Assembly: GCF_900101985.1 (NCBI RefSeq)
Contig: NZ_FNAR01000002.1
Span: forward strand, 124,001-188,000
Direction of reading: 5' to 3'
Length of the DNA: 64,000 nt
Origin: Bhargavaea beijingensis
Lineage (GTDB): Bacteria > Bacillota > Bacilli > Bacillales_A > Planococcaceae
Shown: one piece after another, positions 8,923-17,047 of the stretch
How positions within the stretch are numbered: position 1 is the first letter of the stretch
Layout: every line of letters starts with the position of its first letter
Translations under genes and position numbers: made by a program
Notes under the pieces: generated by a model
The model's input: only the letters and a program-made list of their open reading frames with translations
Databases searched by the model: none
What the model was told of the DNA's origin: nothing

Positions 8923-9653
8923 CGGCTTTCACCCCCGGCAATGAGGCTGCCGAATGCGCCGTACGCCTGACCGAGGTGTTCCGGGCGGAGTACTTCCTTT
9001 GCAGGACCGTACGCCACCACCTCCCCGTTCAGCAGCAGGAGATCATCAAAGTAGGCCACTGCCTTCGACAAATCGTGGTGGACGACATAGATGCTTTTGC
9101 CGGCGTCCCGCAATTCCTTGAGCAGGCCGATGATGACGTCTTCGCTCGCTGCGTCAACACCGACAAACGGTTCGTCTAGGAACAGATGATCCGCGTGCTG
9201 GAGCAGGGCGCGGGCGAGGAACACCCGCTGCTGCTGTCCGCCTGACAGCCGGCCGATCTGCCGGGTTGCATATTCCTCCATGCCGACTTTCCGGAGGCTT
9301 TGGAGCGCTTCTTCTTTTTCCGGACGGCCCGGTCTTCGGATCAGGCCGAGCGAAGGGTAAGAACCGAGCAACACGGTGTCCCGCACGTTAATCGGAAAGT
9401 CCCAGTCGATCGAGCTTCTCTGAGGAACATATGCAATCCGGTGCCGCATCTTTTTCAGTGGCTTTCCATCGAACCGGACCGTACCGCGGTCGATGGCCAA
9501 CAAGCCGAGCACCGCTTTCATGAGCGTTGATTTCCCTGCGCCGTTCGGGCCGATGATGCCGGTCAGGCGGCCGGACGGTGCCGAAAAATGCACGTCCCGG
9601 AGCACTTCTTTGCCGTCATACGAAACGCGCAAATCGTTTACAGCAAGCGCCAT
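8919..9653 (-). CDS. metal ABC transporter ATP-binding protein
   Basis: A 244-residue ATPase that powers metal uptake with the permease encoded next. It shows Walker A GPNGAGKST (about 36-44), Q-loop VPQRSS, signature LSGGQQQR (138-145) and Walker B HLFLDEP. It is the first gene of the operon. AAAGGTGATG gives the ribosome site for ATG 9653, and a DtxR/MntR-like inverted repeat lies 30 bp upstream. Both neighbours and regulatory site point to manganese, with zinc or iron as alternatives. Confidence 0.92.
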   Translation of the reverse strand: MALAVNDLRVSYDGKEVLRDVHFSAPSGRLTGIIGPNGAGKSTLMKAVLGLLAIDRGTVRFDGKPLKKMRHRIAYVPQRSSIDWDFPINVRDTVLLGSYPSLGLIRRPGRPEKEEALQSLRKVGMEEYATRQIGRLSGGQQQRVFLARALLQHADHLFLDEPFVGVDAASEDVIIGLLKELRDAGKSIYVVHHDLSKAVAYFDDLLLLNGEVVAYGPAKEVLRPEHLGQAYGAFGSLIAGGESR

Positions 9654-9682
9654 ATTGATATCATCACCTTTGCTTTAATTAA

Positions 9683-9707
9683 AAAAGTTTCCCGTGTGCA
9701 ACTTTTT
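9683..9707 (-). promoter_or_regulatory. candidate MntR (DtxR-family) operator
   Basis: Read on the minus strand this contains AGTTGCACACGGGAAACTTT, close to the Bacillus MntR boxes of the TTTGCnnnAGGGAAACT type that I recall. AAGTT/AACTT arms make it a degenerate palindrome. It lies just upstream of the ATPase start, as expected for Mn-dependent repression. A DtxR-family iron or zinc sensor is the alternative. Confidence 0.6.
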
Positions 9708-9832
9708 GTTTTATTCTATCCCTGCTGGCGGCAAAAGTAAACTGTTTCGGTAGTTGAAAGAGAGTTAGCGGCAAAAGAAACCGCCCGCATGAGCCGTGGT
9801 ATAATCAGGAAATAAGAACAGGGGGGATATTC

Positions 9833-11137
9833 ATGCCGGCTGACATTTCGGGCAAGAGCGCGGTGTCGCGCGCGCTGACCGTCTACAACGATGGTTTCGC
9901 GCTGGTCAAGGAAACGAGGAAGCTGCCGGAGTTTCCGGCTGACGGGGTGCTGCGCTATCTGGACGTCGCACAGCGGATCGAGACCGAGTCCATTCTTGCG
10001 GAAGGGCTCGCTATCCGGGAGATGAATTATGAATACGACCTTGTGGACAAGAATAAATTATTGGAGAAGTATATCGGGAAAGAGCTCACGATCATCGCCA
10101 CGGAATCCGGCAAACGCTCGCGTTACCGCCTGTTGAGCGTCGCGAACGGGTTGGTCGTGGAGGATCTGGAGACGGGCGAGATCGTCCTTGATCCGAAAGG
10201 GCAGGTCCGCCTGCCGGAGCTGCCGGGCGGGCTGATTTTGACGCCGGCGCTTGTCTGGCATGCGAAGCCGCCCGCATCAGAGGTGGTCCGCGTCAGCTAC
10301 CTGACAAAGGGGATGTCGTGGGAGACGGACTATGTCATCTCGCTGCCTGCGGAATCAGGCGCGGAAGAAGGGTTCAGCCTGACCGGCTGGATGACGCTCC
10401 GGAATGAGTCGGGGATGACGTACGAGGATGCGGTGCTCCGGGTGCTTGCCGGTGAGGTTCACCGGGCGGAAGAGTCGGAACCGTATCTGGTTTACAGCGC
10501 TATCCCGGAGCACAGCATGCCGGAACCCGAATCATTCGCCGATTACCACCTTTATACCATCCCGGGCACCATAACGATCAAGGACCGCCAGCAAAAACAG
10601 GTCCGGCTAATCGGAGCGGAGAAAGCCAAAGGACGCACCATTTACGAAGCGGGACCGTATGACCGCAATCCGGCCATTTTCTTTGAGTTCGACAACACCG
10701 GAAAAGCCGGCCTCGGTTTCCCGCTGCCGCAGGGGACGGTGAAGTTCTACCGGAACAACCCGGCAGACGGCACGGCGGAATTCGTGGGAGAAGACCGGAT
10801 CGGGCACACCGCCAAGGGCGAGCGGGTCCGCCTCCGGCTCCGCAGCGCATTCGACATCACCGTGGATTCCGGGCGCACGTCCTCAGGGAAAGAGGGCCGT
10901 TACGACTTTGAATCCTACATGTACAACATCCGGAACGCGAAGGACGTCCCGGTCACGGTCATCGTCCGGCACCCGGTCCATGATCGCCACTGGGATATCG
11001 CCGAGTCGGATCTTCCGGCGGAGCGGAAATTCAGCGACGTCCTGCTCCCGGTTACGGTGCCGGCAAATTCCGGGAAGACCGTCCATTTCACACTCCGGAT
11101 CGACCGGTCGATCACCATTGCCGGGGAAGAGGAATAA
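9833..11137 (+). CDS. DUF4139 domain-containing protein
   Basis: A 434-residue protein matching the DUF4139 (MuiA-related) family by its C-terminal half: long beta-rich blocks with VVRVSYLTKGMSWETDY, and ETDY followed by a GWMTLRNESG strand pattern. No signal peptide or membrane segment is visible, so it is probably cytoplasmic. ATG 9833 has an ACAGGGGGGA ribosome site, and TATAAT at 9800-9805 is a possible -10 without a clear -35. The biochemical role of the family is unknown. It stands alone, divergent from the metal transporter operon. Confidence 0.8.
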   Translation: MPADISGKSAVSRALTVYNDGFALVKETRKLPEFPADGVLRYLDVAQRIETESILAEGLAIREMNYEYDLVDKNKLLEKYIGKELTIIATESGKRSRYRLLSVANGLVVEDLETGEIVLDPKGQVRLPELPGGLILTPALVWHAKPPASEVVRVSYLTKGMSWETDYVISLPAESGAEEGFSLTGWMTLRNESGMTYEDAVLRVLAGEVHRAEESEPYLVYSAIPEHSMPEPESFADYHLYTIPGTITIKDRQQKQVRLIGAEKAKGRTIYEAGPYDRNPAIFFEFDNTGKAGLGFPLPQGTVKFYRNNPADGTAEFVGEDRIGHTAKGERVRLRLRSAFDITVDSGRTSSGKEGRYDFESYMYNIRNAKDVPVTVIVRHPVHDRHWDIAESDLPAERKFSDVLLPVTVPANSGKTVHFTLRIDRSITIAGEEE

Positions 11138-11292
11138 CAGGGAACCTTCCATGGCCCGCTGCGTCTTTATGAACTCCGGAAGCGCGTCCCACGCCGCCTG
11201 CAGGCCGTCCGGCCAAAGCGGCGCACGGCCCGTCTTCCCAAAAACAGGGATGTCTAGTAAACTGTCTAAAGGCTGAAATTTGGAGGAACCCG

Positions 11293-11904
11293 ATGGAGAA
11301 TTGGATCACGGACGTCATGGAGCAGTTCGGATATGCCGGTGTGTTTGTGCTGATCATGCTGGAGAATGTGTTCCCGCCGATTCCGTCCGAGGTGATCCTG
11401 ACGTTCGGCGGGTTCATGACGACGGCCAGTTCGCTCACGAAAATCGGGGTGATCGCGGCTGCGACGGCAGGTTCCGTCGCGGGCGCCGTCATTCTGTACG
11501 GCATCGGGCTGCTGCTCGGTGTGGAGCGGCTCGGGAAGATTGTGGACCGCTGGGGAAAGGTGCTCCGCCTGACCCGGGACGACATCCATCAGGCGGATGC
11601 GTGGTTCGATAAATATGGGCCGTGGACGGTGTTTTTCTGCCGGCTCGTGCCGCTGATCCGGAGCCTGATCTCGCTCCCGGCGGGCATGTCGAACATGAAT
11701 TTCCTTCTGTTTCTCCTCCTGACGACTCTCGGCAGCCTGATCTGGAACACCGTCCTCGTGTCGCTTGGAGCCGCTGTCGGGGACAACTGGGAAAGAATTG
11801 TAGGGTATATGGATATTTATTCTAATGTTGCATATGCGATCATCACTGTGCTGGGGATCGCGGCAATAATCTGGTACATCAACTTCAGAAGAAAGCGGGC
11901 TTAA
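11293..11904 (+). CDS. DedA family membrane protein
   Basis: A 203-residue integral membrane protein of the DedA/VTT superfamily, which includes undecaprenyl-phosphate and phospholipid translocases. Features seen are LENVFPPIPSEVIL near the N-terminus and the conserved FFCRLVPLIRSLISLPAG segment with its membrane-embedded arginines. TTTGGAGGAACCCG gives a good ribosome site. The stop is only 6 nt before uppP. UppP makes undecaprenyl phosphate on the outer face, and a DedA protein could return it inward, so the pair makes functional sense in lipid carrier recycling (inference). The preceding 155-bp gap shows no gene. Confidence 0.9.
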   Translation: MENWITDVMEQFGYAGVFVLIMLENVFPPIPSEVILTFGGFMTTASSLTKIGVIAAATAGSVAGAVILYGIGLLLGVERLGKIVDRWGKVLRLTRDDIHQADAWFDKYGPWTVFFCRLVPLIRSLISLPAGMSNMNFLLFLLLTTLGSLIWNTVLVSLGAAVGDNWERIVGYMDIYSNVAYAIITVLGIAAIIWYINFRRKRA

Positions 11905-11910
11905 TGAAAT

Positions 11911-12741
11911 ATGGATTGGTTTGACCTGTTAAAAGCAATCATTTTAGGCTTCGTCGAAGGGATGACGGAGTTTGCGCCGGTCTCCTCGACCGGCCATCTG
12001 ATCATCGTCGACGACATGTGGCTGAAGACGGAAGAATTCCTCGGAAAGTACCCGGCGAACACGTTCAAGATCGTCATCCAGCTCGGGTCGATCCTGGCCG
12101 TCGTCTTTGTATTCTGGAAGCGCCTGTTCAGCCTGATCGGGCTGTACCAGGTGGAAACGCGCGAAGGCGGAAGCACGCGGTTCAACCTGATGCACGTCAT
12201 CATCGGCATGCTGCCGGCCGTCGTGCTCGGCTTCGCATTCAAGGACTTTATCGACGACCACCTGTTCAGTGTGGAGACCGTCATCTGGGCGCTTGTCGCC
12301 GGAGCGATCCTGATGATCGCGGCCGACAAATTCGGCCCGAAAACGCCGCGCGTCACGTCGCTTGACCAGCTGACGTACAAACAGGCCTTCTCGATCGGCC
12401 TCGTCCAGTGCCTCTCGCTCTGGCCGGGCTTCTCGCGCTCCGGCGCGACCATTTCCGGCGGTGTCCTGTTCGGCCTCAGCCACAAAACGGCCGCCGACTT
12501 CACCTTCATCATGGCCGTCCCGATCATGGCCGGCGCGAGCCTCGTCTCCGTCGTGAAAAACATGGACATGATGTCGATGGACTACCTGTCCTTCTACATC
12601 GTCGGCTTCGTGAGCGCGTTCGTCTTCGCCCTCCTGTCGATCAAATTTTTCCTCAAACTCATCGACCGCATCAAACTCACCCCATTCGCCATCTACCGCC
12701 TCGTCATCGCCGCGGTGCTGGCATGGATCGTGTGGATGTAA
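11911..12741 (+). CDS. uppP: undecaprenyl-diphosphatase
   Basis: An integral membrane phosphatase of the BacA/UppP family that dephosphorylates undecaprenyl pyrophosphate to recycle the cell-wall lipid carrier and confers bacitracin tolerance. The 276 residues carry both family motifs: GFVEGMTEFAPVSSTGH (about 13-29) and PGFSRSGAT with its catalytic Ser/Arg. It follows dedA by 6 nt with only a weak ribosome site, so translation is probably coupled. A strong terminator ends the unit at 12754-12778. Confidence 0.95.
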   Translation: MDWFDLLKAIILGFVEGMTEFAPVSSTGHLIIVDDMWLKTEEFLGKYPANTFKIVIQLGSILAVVFVFWKRLFSLIGLYQVETREGGSTRFNLMHVIIGMLPAVVLGFAFKDFIDDHLFSVETVIWALVAGAILMIAADKFGPKTPRVTSLDQLTYKQAFSIGLVQCLSLWPGFSRSGATISGGVLFGLSHKTAADFTFIMAVPIMAGASLVSVVKNMDMMSMDYLSFYIVGFVSAFVFALLSIKFFLKLIDRIKLTPFAIYRLVIAAVLAWIVWM

Positions 12742-12753
12742 GTTGAAAGTGAA

Positions 12754-12778
12754 AACCCCGCTGCTGCGGGGTTTTTTT
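12754..12778 (+). terminator. terminator of dedA-uppP
   Basis: Stem AACCCCGC/GCGGGGTT with a 4-nt loop and a run of seven T. Confidence 0.9.
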
Positions 12779-12791
12779 GTGGGCGGGGGCG

Positions 12792-12972
12792 TATTGAGAC
12801 ATTCAGGCGGTGTATTGAGACATTCAGGCGGTGTATTGAGACATTCATAGGCGGTATCGAGACATTCATAGGCAGTATTGAGACATTCATAGGCGGTATC
12901 GAGACATTCATAGGCAGTATCGGGACATTCAGGCGGTGTATTGAGACATTCGCAAGGGGTATCGGGACATTC
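12792..12972. repeat. 21-bp phased array A1, nine units
   Basis: Nine units start at 12792, 12813, 12834, 12855, 12876, 12897, 12918, 12939 and 12960, always exactly 21 bp apart. Each has a 13-bp core TATYGRGACATTC and 8 variable bases. On the minus strand the core reads GAATGTCYCRATA. It fills the space between uppP and the convergent NERD gene, and its last unit overlaps the NERD stop codon. It is not CRISPR-like because the spacers are only 8 bp and partly repeated. The heptapeptide frames through it have no start region and are not taken as genes. Confidence 0.95.
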
Positions 12973-13957
12973 ACCTCTCAAAGAGATCAAGTTGGCGATA
13001 GTCGATCTCGTAATAAGTCGACCGGGCGTTCCCCTTTCTCGTGAGCGGGAGCCGATTCAGCACCCGCACCCCGGTTCTCCTTGAGCACTGAAATATTATG
13101 CAGAATTGCTTTACTGTAATGGTATTGCTGCGCAGCAGAAACCAGGTCATCAAGGTTTTTATATACGGATCCTTGATACGCAGTCCACACGGGCGGCACG
13201 ACCACGTCATCTCGGAGATTTTATCAAGTAGATAGCCGCAATCGCACCTGGGGCCCCAGTCAACCCTCTCCGGATCAATTCCATATTTCCTGAACAGGGG
13301 ATAGGGAATATACGGAGAAAGGCTTGACCGGATCGTGTTGGCGAGAATCTCTACTTCTTGCAAACTCATGACAGGTATGAATTGCAATGACTTTGCAATG
13401 AAGCCGCGCAATTCGCGGAGCTTGATGACTGGCAGCCCCTTAGGAATGGTTTCGATGATCGGATTGGTCGTGAAGACAACGGAGCCGCCGATCGGTACGG
13501 AAAATCCCCGCATCCTAAGCCAAGTTTCCAAACTTGCCCGCTGGTCCTCGAATTGGGCGGCAGGGCAGTCCATGGAAAGGATGATCTTACCGTCCTCTAC
13601 TTTCTCAAGTTGCGCAGGATTTTGGACAAAGCGCAACCGGCCTGCGATTTGTTTGGTTTCGAAAATCAGAATGACTGCAGGTGTCAGGACGAGAGCATCC
13701 AACTGAATGGTTACACCCGGAATAATCTCCAAAGTGGTATCAGACAATACCACACAGTCGTTCGGCAACCCAGATGAACGGAGCACTTCCAATACCCGTT
13801 CCTCGCCCGCCAGCCCGGCTTTCCGGTTTTTCTGCTGGTGCTCCAATTCGTTTCGTTTGATCTCCCAATCGGGAAGCACTTCCAGCAAGCGCTCGTGTGC
13901 AAATACGTTCCAGTAAGTCGCCCCTTTTTTCGTGATTTCCCCCACCGTCCCTCTCAT
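12971..13957 (-). CDS. NERD-domain protein with zinc ribbon and HTH-like tail (NERD1)
   Basis: A 328-residue protein of unknown function. The NERD (nuclease-related) core has D87 in IQLDALVLTP and E100/K102 in IFETKQIAG, the D...ExK arrangement of restriction-like nucleases. A four-cysteine zinc ribbon follows (C238, C240, C254, C257), then a basic helix-turn-helix-like tail (about 278-303). This layout suggests a DNA-binding nuclease. ATG 13957 is chosen; GTG 13975 in the same frame is possible and neither has a strong ribosome site. The stop codon lies in the last unit of array A1. A second protein of the same layout lies at 60541-61497, also next to 21-bp arrays. No activity can be asserted. 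Confidence 0.8.
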   Translation of the reverse strand: MRGTVGEITKKGATYWNVFAHERLLEVLPDWEIKRNELEHQQKNRKAGLAGEERVLEVLRSSGLPNDCVVLSDTTLEIIPGVTIQLDALVLTPAVILIFETKQIAGRLRFVQNPAQLEKVEDGKIILSMDCPAAQFEDQRASLETWLRMRGFSVPIGGSVVFTTNPIIETIPKGLPVIKLRELRGFIAKSLQFIPVMSLQEVEILANTIRSSLSPYIPYPLFRKYGIDPERVDWGPRCDCGYLLDKISEMTWSCRPCGLRIKDPYIKTLMTWFLLRSNTITVKQFCIIFQCSRRTGVRVLNRLPLTRKGNARSTYYEIDYRQLDLFER

Positions 13958-14303
13958 TTTCTTCCACCGTACCACGGAATTTCCAAGCCCGAAAGAAGGG
14001 CGGAAACCGCTATGCGGCGCGGGTTTGGCCGTTGTTCAATTTTGCTTGGCCAAACGGAACCAAGATTCAATTTTTCCTATACAAAATGAGTATTTGGCCC
14101 CATCCGCTATTTATTTCGAACTACGGAATGACTCGCGGTTTCCGTCCATCGAATCACCCCGCGGCCCCTCCGTTCGGCACTTCTTTTCCCAACGATCCGA
14201 CAGCGTTCTGTATCCAAATAACTGAATATTTAAACAGGTATTGAGCAACTCCTCAATCATTGCTATTCTTGCGGTGAACAGACTTGAAGGGGTGTGGGGA
14301 CGG
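13958..14303. other. divergent intergenic region, NERD1 and M14 peptidase
   Basis: About 345 bp without a convincing gene. It contains an inverted repeat GTTTGGCC...GGCCAAAC (14023-14030 with 14048-14055) that could be an operator or hairpin. The part before 14304 is A+T-rich and presumably holds the peptidase promoter. I see no good sigma-A match for NERD1. Confidence 0.5.
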
Positions 14304-15494
14304 ATGAAGAAGTGGGTTGGCGTGACGGCGGCGATCGCCATGGCGGCAGGGATTGCCCTGCCTGCAGCACCGGGGGAGGCGCTGGCGAAGGAAGAGTCGC
14401 ATCATGAGTTTTCGATCAAAGGATTCACCGATTATGCGGAGCTGACGAAAAAGCTGCAGCAGATCGAGCAGACGAGCAAGGGACTGGTGTCGGTTGACGT
14501 GGCGGGCCAGTCAAACCAGGGCCGCGATATCTACACGGCACGGGTCGGTACCGGGGATAAGGTCGTCCTCATCCAAAGCGAGATCCACGGCAACGAAAAG
14601 ACCGGGACCGATGCGATCCTGAGTCTCCTGAAGACAGTGTCGGGCAGTTCGCCTTATGCCGGGCAGCTCCGTGAAGAGATCACGTTCGTCTTCATGCCGA
14701 TGATGAACCCGGATGCATCCGTCGGGGACAAGCGCCGCAATACGATGACGTGGGCGGATGTGGTCGAAGACTTTCCTCAGCTCAGCGGTGCACAGCCGTC
14801 GTGGAACTATCTGGACCGCGGCATCAGCCAGAGCTACGATTACGGAAAAAACCCGGGCTTCGACGTGAACCGTGACTTCAACCCGGACCTCGATTACGTC
14901 CCGCAGCCGGAAGACTTCCCGGGAAGCTCGTCCGACCCGGGCTGGTTCATCACACCGGAATCCCAGACGTCCCGTGACGTTTACAAATCGCTCGTCGGGG
15001 AGTTCGGCAAAGTCGACGTTTTCATCGACCTTCACCACCAGGGCATCTACTACGTCGAGGGCACGTCCGATGAAGTGACGCTGTCGCTGTCGGCGCAGTT
15101 TGTACCGGATCCGTCGAGTCCTGACGGCGCGGACTACGCCGGGTACGCGGACACATATAATTATGATTTTTCGCGACAGCTGAACGTGGCTGCCTATGAT
15201 GCACTACAAGCCAAGGGCGATTCAATCTTCAACAACATCACGCTCTATTCGCAGGGGCTCGACCTGCCGGGCACGGCGCTCGGTTCGTATGCGCTGAACG
15301 GCAGCGGCACCGTCCTGTTTGAAGTGACCGGCCAGACCCAGTCGTTCGGACAGAAAAAACGCGGCCAGCTTGTGAAGGCGGTGGAGACCGGGCTTCTCGG
15401 CATCGTGAACGCCGTTGCTGACGGCTCCGTCCATGACCTGAATCCGGAAGATTACGAGGAGATCCCGCTGACCGCTTATCGTCCGGCGGACTAA
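14304..15494 (+). CDS. secreted M14 family zinc carboxypeptidase
   Basis: A predicted exoenzyme of 396 residues that removes C-terminal amino acids from peptides. From ATG 14304 an N-terminal signal peptide (MKK, a hydrophobic core, then PAAPGEALAK) leads to a mature domain with the M14 zinc ligands HGNE and the later His in DLHHQG, the GRDI region, and the catalytic glutamate in LFEVTG. The longer frame from 14241 would bury the signal peptide, so it was rejected. A second M14 gene follows at 15696. A strong terminator lies after the stop, so the two are separate transcription units. Substrate preference is unknown. Confidence 0.9.
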   Translation: MKKWVGVTAAIAMAAGIALPAAPGEALAKEESHHEFSIKGFTDYAELTKKLQQIEQTSKGLVSVDVAGQSNQGRDIYTARVGTGDKVVLIQSEIHGNEKTGTDAILSLLKTVSGSSPYAGQLREEITFVFMPMMNPDASVGDKRRNTMTWADVVEDFPQLSGAQPSWNYLDRGISQSYDYGKNPGFDVNRDFNPDLDYVPQPEDFPGSSSDPGWFITPESQTSRDVYKSLVGEFGKVDVFIDLHHQGIYYVEGTSDEVTLSLSAQFVPDPSSPDGADYAGYADTYNYDFSRQLNVAAYDALQAKGDSIFNNITLYSQGLDLPGTALGSYALNGSGTVLFEVTGQTQSFGQKKRGQLVKAVETGLLGIVNAVADGSVHDLNPEDYEEIPLTAYRPAD

Positions 15495-15500
15495 AATCAG

Positions 15501-15535
15501 AGAAGAGGGCCCGGCAGCCGCCGGGCTTCTTTTTC
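15501..15535 (+). terminator. terminator after first M14 gene
   Basis: GCCCGGC-agcc-GCCGGGC stem with flanking AGAAG/CTTCT and a T-run. Confidence 0.85.
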
Positions 15536-15695
15536 AATCAAACGGCCAATGAGAGAGGATAAAAGACCCATCTTTTCTTCCCCGAAAGGTTCGTAAAGAC
15601 CCGGCGGACAAGCCCGGAAACCCGCCTAACGCCATATGGAAGCGGTTACTTTTGGCGTGTACGATAGAATCAGATAGTCGAAGGGAGTGGGGAAG

Positions 15696-16739
15696 ATGAA
15701 GAAAACGATGATATCCCTGGTTGCCGCGGGGGCGCTCGTTCTGAGTGCGGCGCCATTGCAGGCGGGCGCGGTAGGGAACGGACCGAACTACGGGGGAAAT
15801 GAGACGATCAACACGTCGATTCTCCATACGTACAGCGAGCTGGCGTCGTTCCTGCAGACGCAGGAGGCCAAGCAGAAGGACATGGAGCTTGAGGTGATCG
15901 GCCAGTCGGTCAAAGGGCGCGATCTGTATCTCGTGAAGTACATGAAGAATCCGGAAAACCCGACGATCCTGTTCCTGACGCAGCAGCACGGCAACGAGCA
16001 GCTGACGACGGAAGGCGCGATTGAGTTCATCAAGCATCTCGGGACGGGCAAGATGAAGGGCGTGACGGACAACGTCAACATCCTGATCGTGCCGATGCTG
16101 AATCCGGACGGGGCGATGGGGGATGTCGACTTTTCGCTGGATGACTATGTCGCTTCCGGGGACCGCCACCTGACGCGCTACAACGCGCTCGGCGTCGACC
16201 TGAACCGCGACCACGTCACGAAGATCCAGCCGGAAACACAGGCACTGCATTTTAATGTCATGCAGAAGTATGACATCGATTATATGATTGACCTGCACCA
16301 CCAGGGCGCGGACCGCGTGATTAACGGGGATGAGCTCGTGTCCGGCTCGATCCTGTATCCGACAACGCCGAATGTGGATCCTGAAGTTCTCGAAGGCTCG
16401 AAAAAGCTCGGCGCGGTCGTTTATGATGCCATCAATCCGAAGGGCTGGGGCACGCTGGGCAAGTATCCGGGCGGATCGGCCGAAACGATTTCCCGTAACG
16501 GCATTGCGGTCGAATACGGCATTTCCACGCTTCTCTTTGAAATGCGCGGCATGTCCGATCATGCATACGAAGACTACGTCCTCGGCCAAAAGAGCAACGG
16601 CTACCTGATCAAGCAGACGATCACGACACTGGAGTCGACCGTCAAGGCGATTGGAGACGGCTCGATTGACTCGAAAGACACGTCGTTCTGGGACACGCTT
16701 CCTGAACAGACAAGCCGCCAGTCCGAAGAAGACGAGTGA
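15696..16739 (+). CDS. secreted M14 family zinc carboxypeptidase, second copy
   Basis: A paralogue of the preceding gene, 347 residues, with signal peptide MKKTMISLVAAGALVLSA, zinc motifs HGNE and DLHHQG, and the catalytic glutamate in LLFEMRG. Start ATG 15696 follows GAAGGGAGTGGGGAAG; GTG 15687 is unlikely. The tail is acidic and there is no membrane anchor, so release into the medium is expected. The two paralogues differ in the region between the zinc ligands, which suggests different substrates. Confidence 0.9.
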   Translation: MKKTMISLVAAGALVLSAAPLQAGAVGNGPNYGGNETINTSILHTYSELASFLQTQEAKQKDMELEVIGQSVKGRDLYLVKYMKNPENPTILFLTQQHGNEQLTTEGAIEFIKHLGTGKMKGVTDNVNILIVPMLNPDGAMGDVDFSLDDYVASGDRHLTRYNALGVDLNRDHVTKIQPETQALHFNVMQKYDIDYMIDLHHQGADRVINGDELVSGSILYPTTPNVDPEVLEGSKKLGAVVYDAINPKGWGTLGKYPGGSAETISRNGIAVEYGISTLLFEMRGMSDHAYEDYVLGQKSNGYLIKQTITTLESTVKAIGDGSIDSKDTSFWDTLPEQTSRQSEEDE

Positions 16740-16747
16740 TAACTGGA

Positions 16748-16779
16748 AGCTCCTGCCCCGGGCAGGGGCTTTATTTCTT
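16748..16779 (+). terminator. terminator after second M14 gene
   Basis: CCTGCCC-CG-GGGCAGG hairpin inside a longer AGC/GCT stem, followed by a T-rich tail. Confidence 0.8.
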
Positions 16780-16801
16780 TGCGGATATTCAGGCGCGGTG
16801 G

Positions 16802-16856
16802 GAGTGTTAAGGAAACCTCTCTGAGTGTTAAGAAAAGCGCCGCGAGTGTGAAGCAG
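16802..16856 (+). repeat. 21-bp phased array C1, three units
   Basis: Units at 16802, 16823 and 16844, exactly 21 bp apart: GAGTGTTAAGGAA, GAGTGTTAAGAAA and GAGTGTGAAGCAG, separated by 8 variable bases. It has the 5+8+8 plan of the other arrays but a different 8-nt block. It follows a terminator, so it is probably not part of the M14 messenger. Confidence 0.85.
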
Positions 16857-17047
16857 ATCTTCGACCTTCCAGTCCAGGCCGGATCTCCCCCGGGCCCTCA
16901 GATTGCAAAGGTTCCCCCAATTCTCCCAATTAGAACATATTGAAACCGCCTTCATTTCTTTCCCGGTCCGCGATATACTGACCAAAGCGTAATTTTCCGA
17001 ACGCTAAAATGACTGAATATTAATTGTCATCTAAGAAAGGAGAAAAC

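Larger units (their letters stand above)
16740..17047. other. intergenic region before AbgT-like gene
   Basis: 308 bp without a gene. It contains the terminator (16748-16779), the three-unit array C1 (16802-16856) and an A+T-rich stretch near 16985-17030 that should contain the promoter of the AbgT-like gene. Confidence 0.6.

Noticed and set aside
11138-11292. Possible gene or RNA between the DUF4139 and dedA genes
   Set aside because: 155 bp with no ribosome site, hairpin terminator or recognisable motif.
12792-12972. CRISPR array
   Set aside because: The repeat is 13 bp with 8-bp partly repeated spacers, and there are no cas genes; it does not fit any CRISPR type.
12693-12974. Heptapeptide-repeat reading frames through array A1 (ECLNTAY-like)
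   Set aside because: A 21-bp repeat is a multiple of three and opens frames automatically. There is no ribosome site, and arrays B1 and B3 switch orientation, so coding is unlikely.
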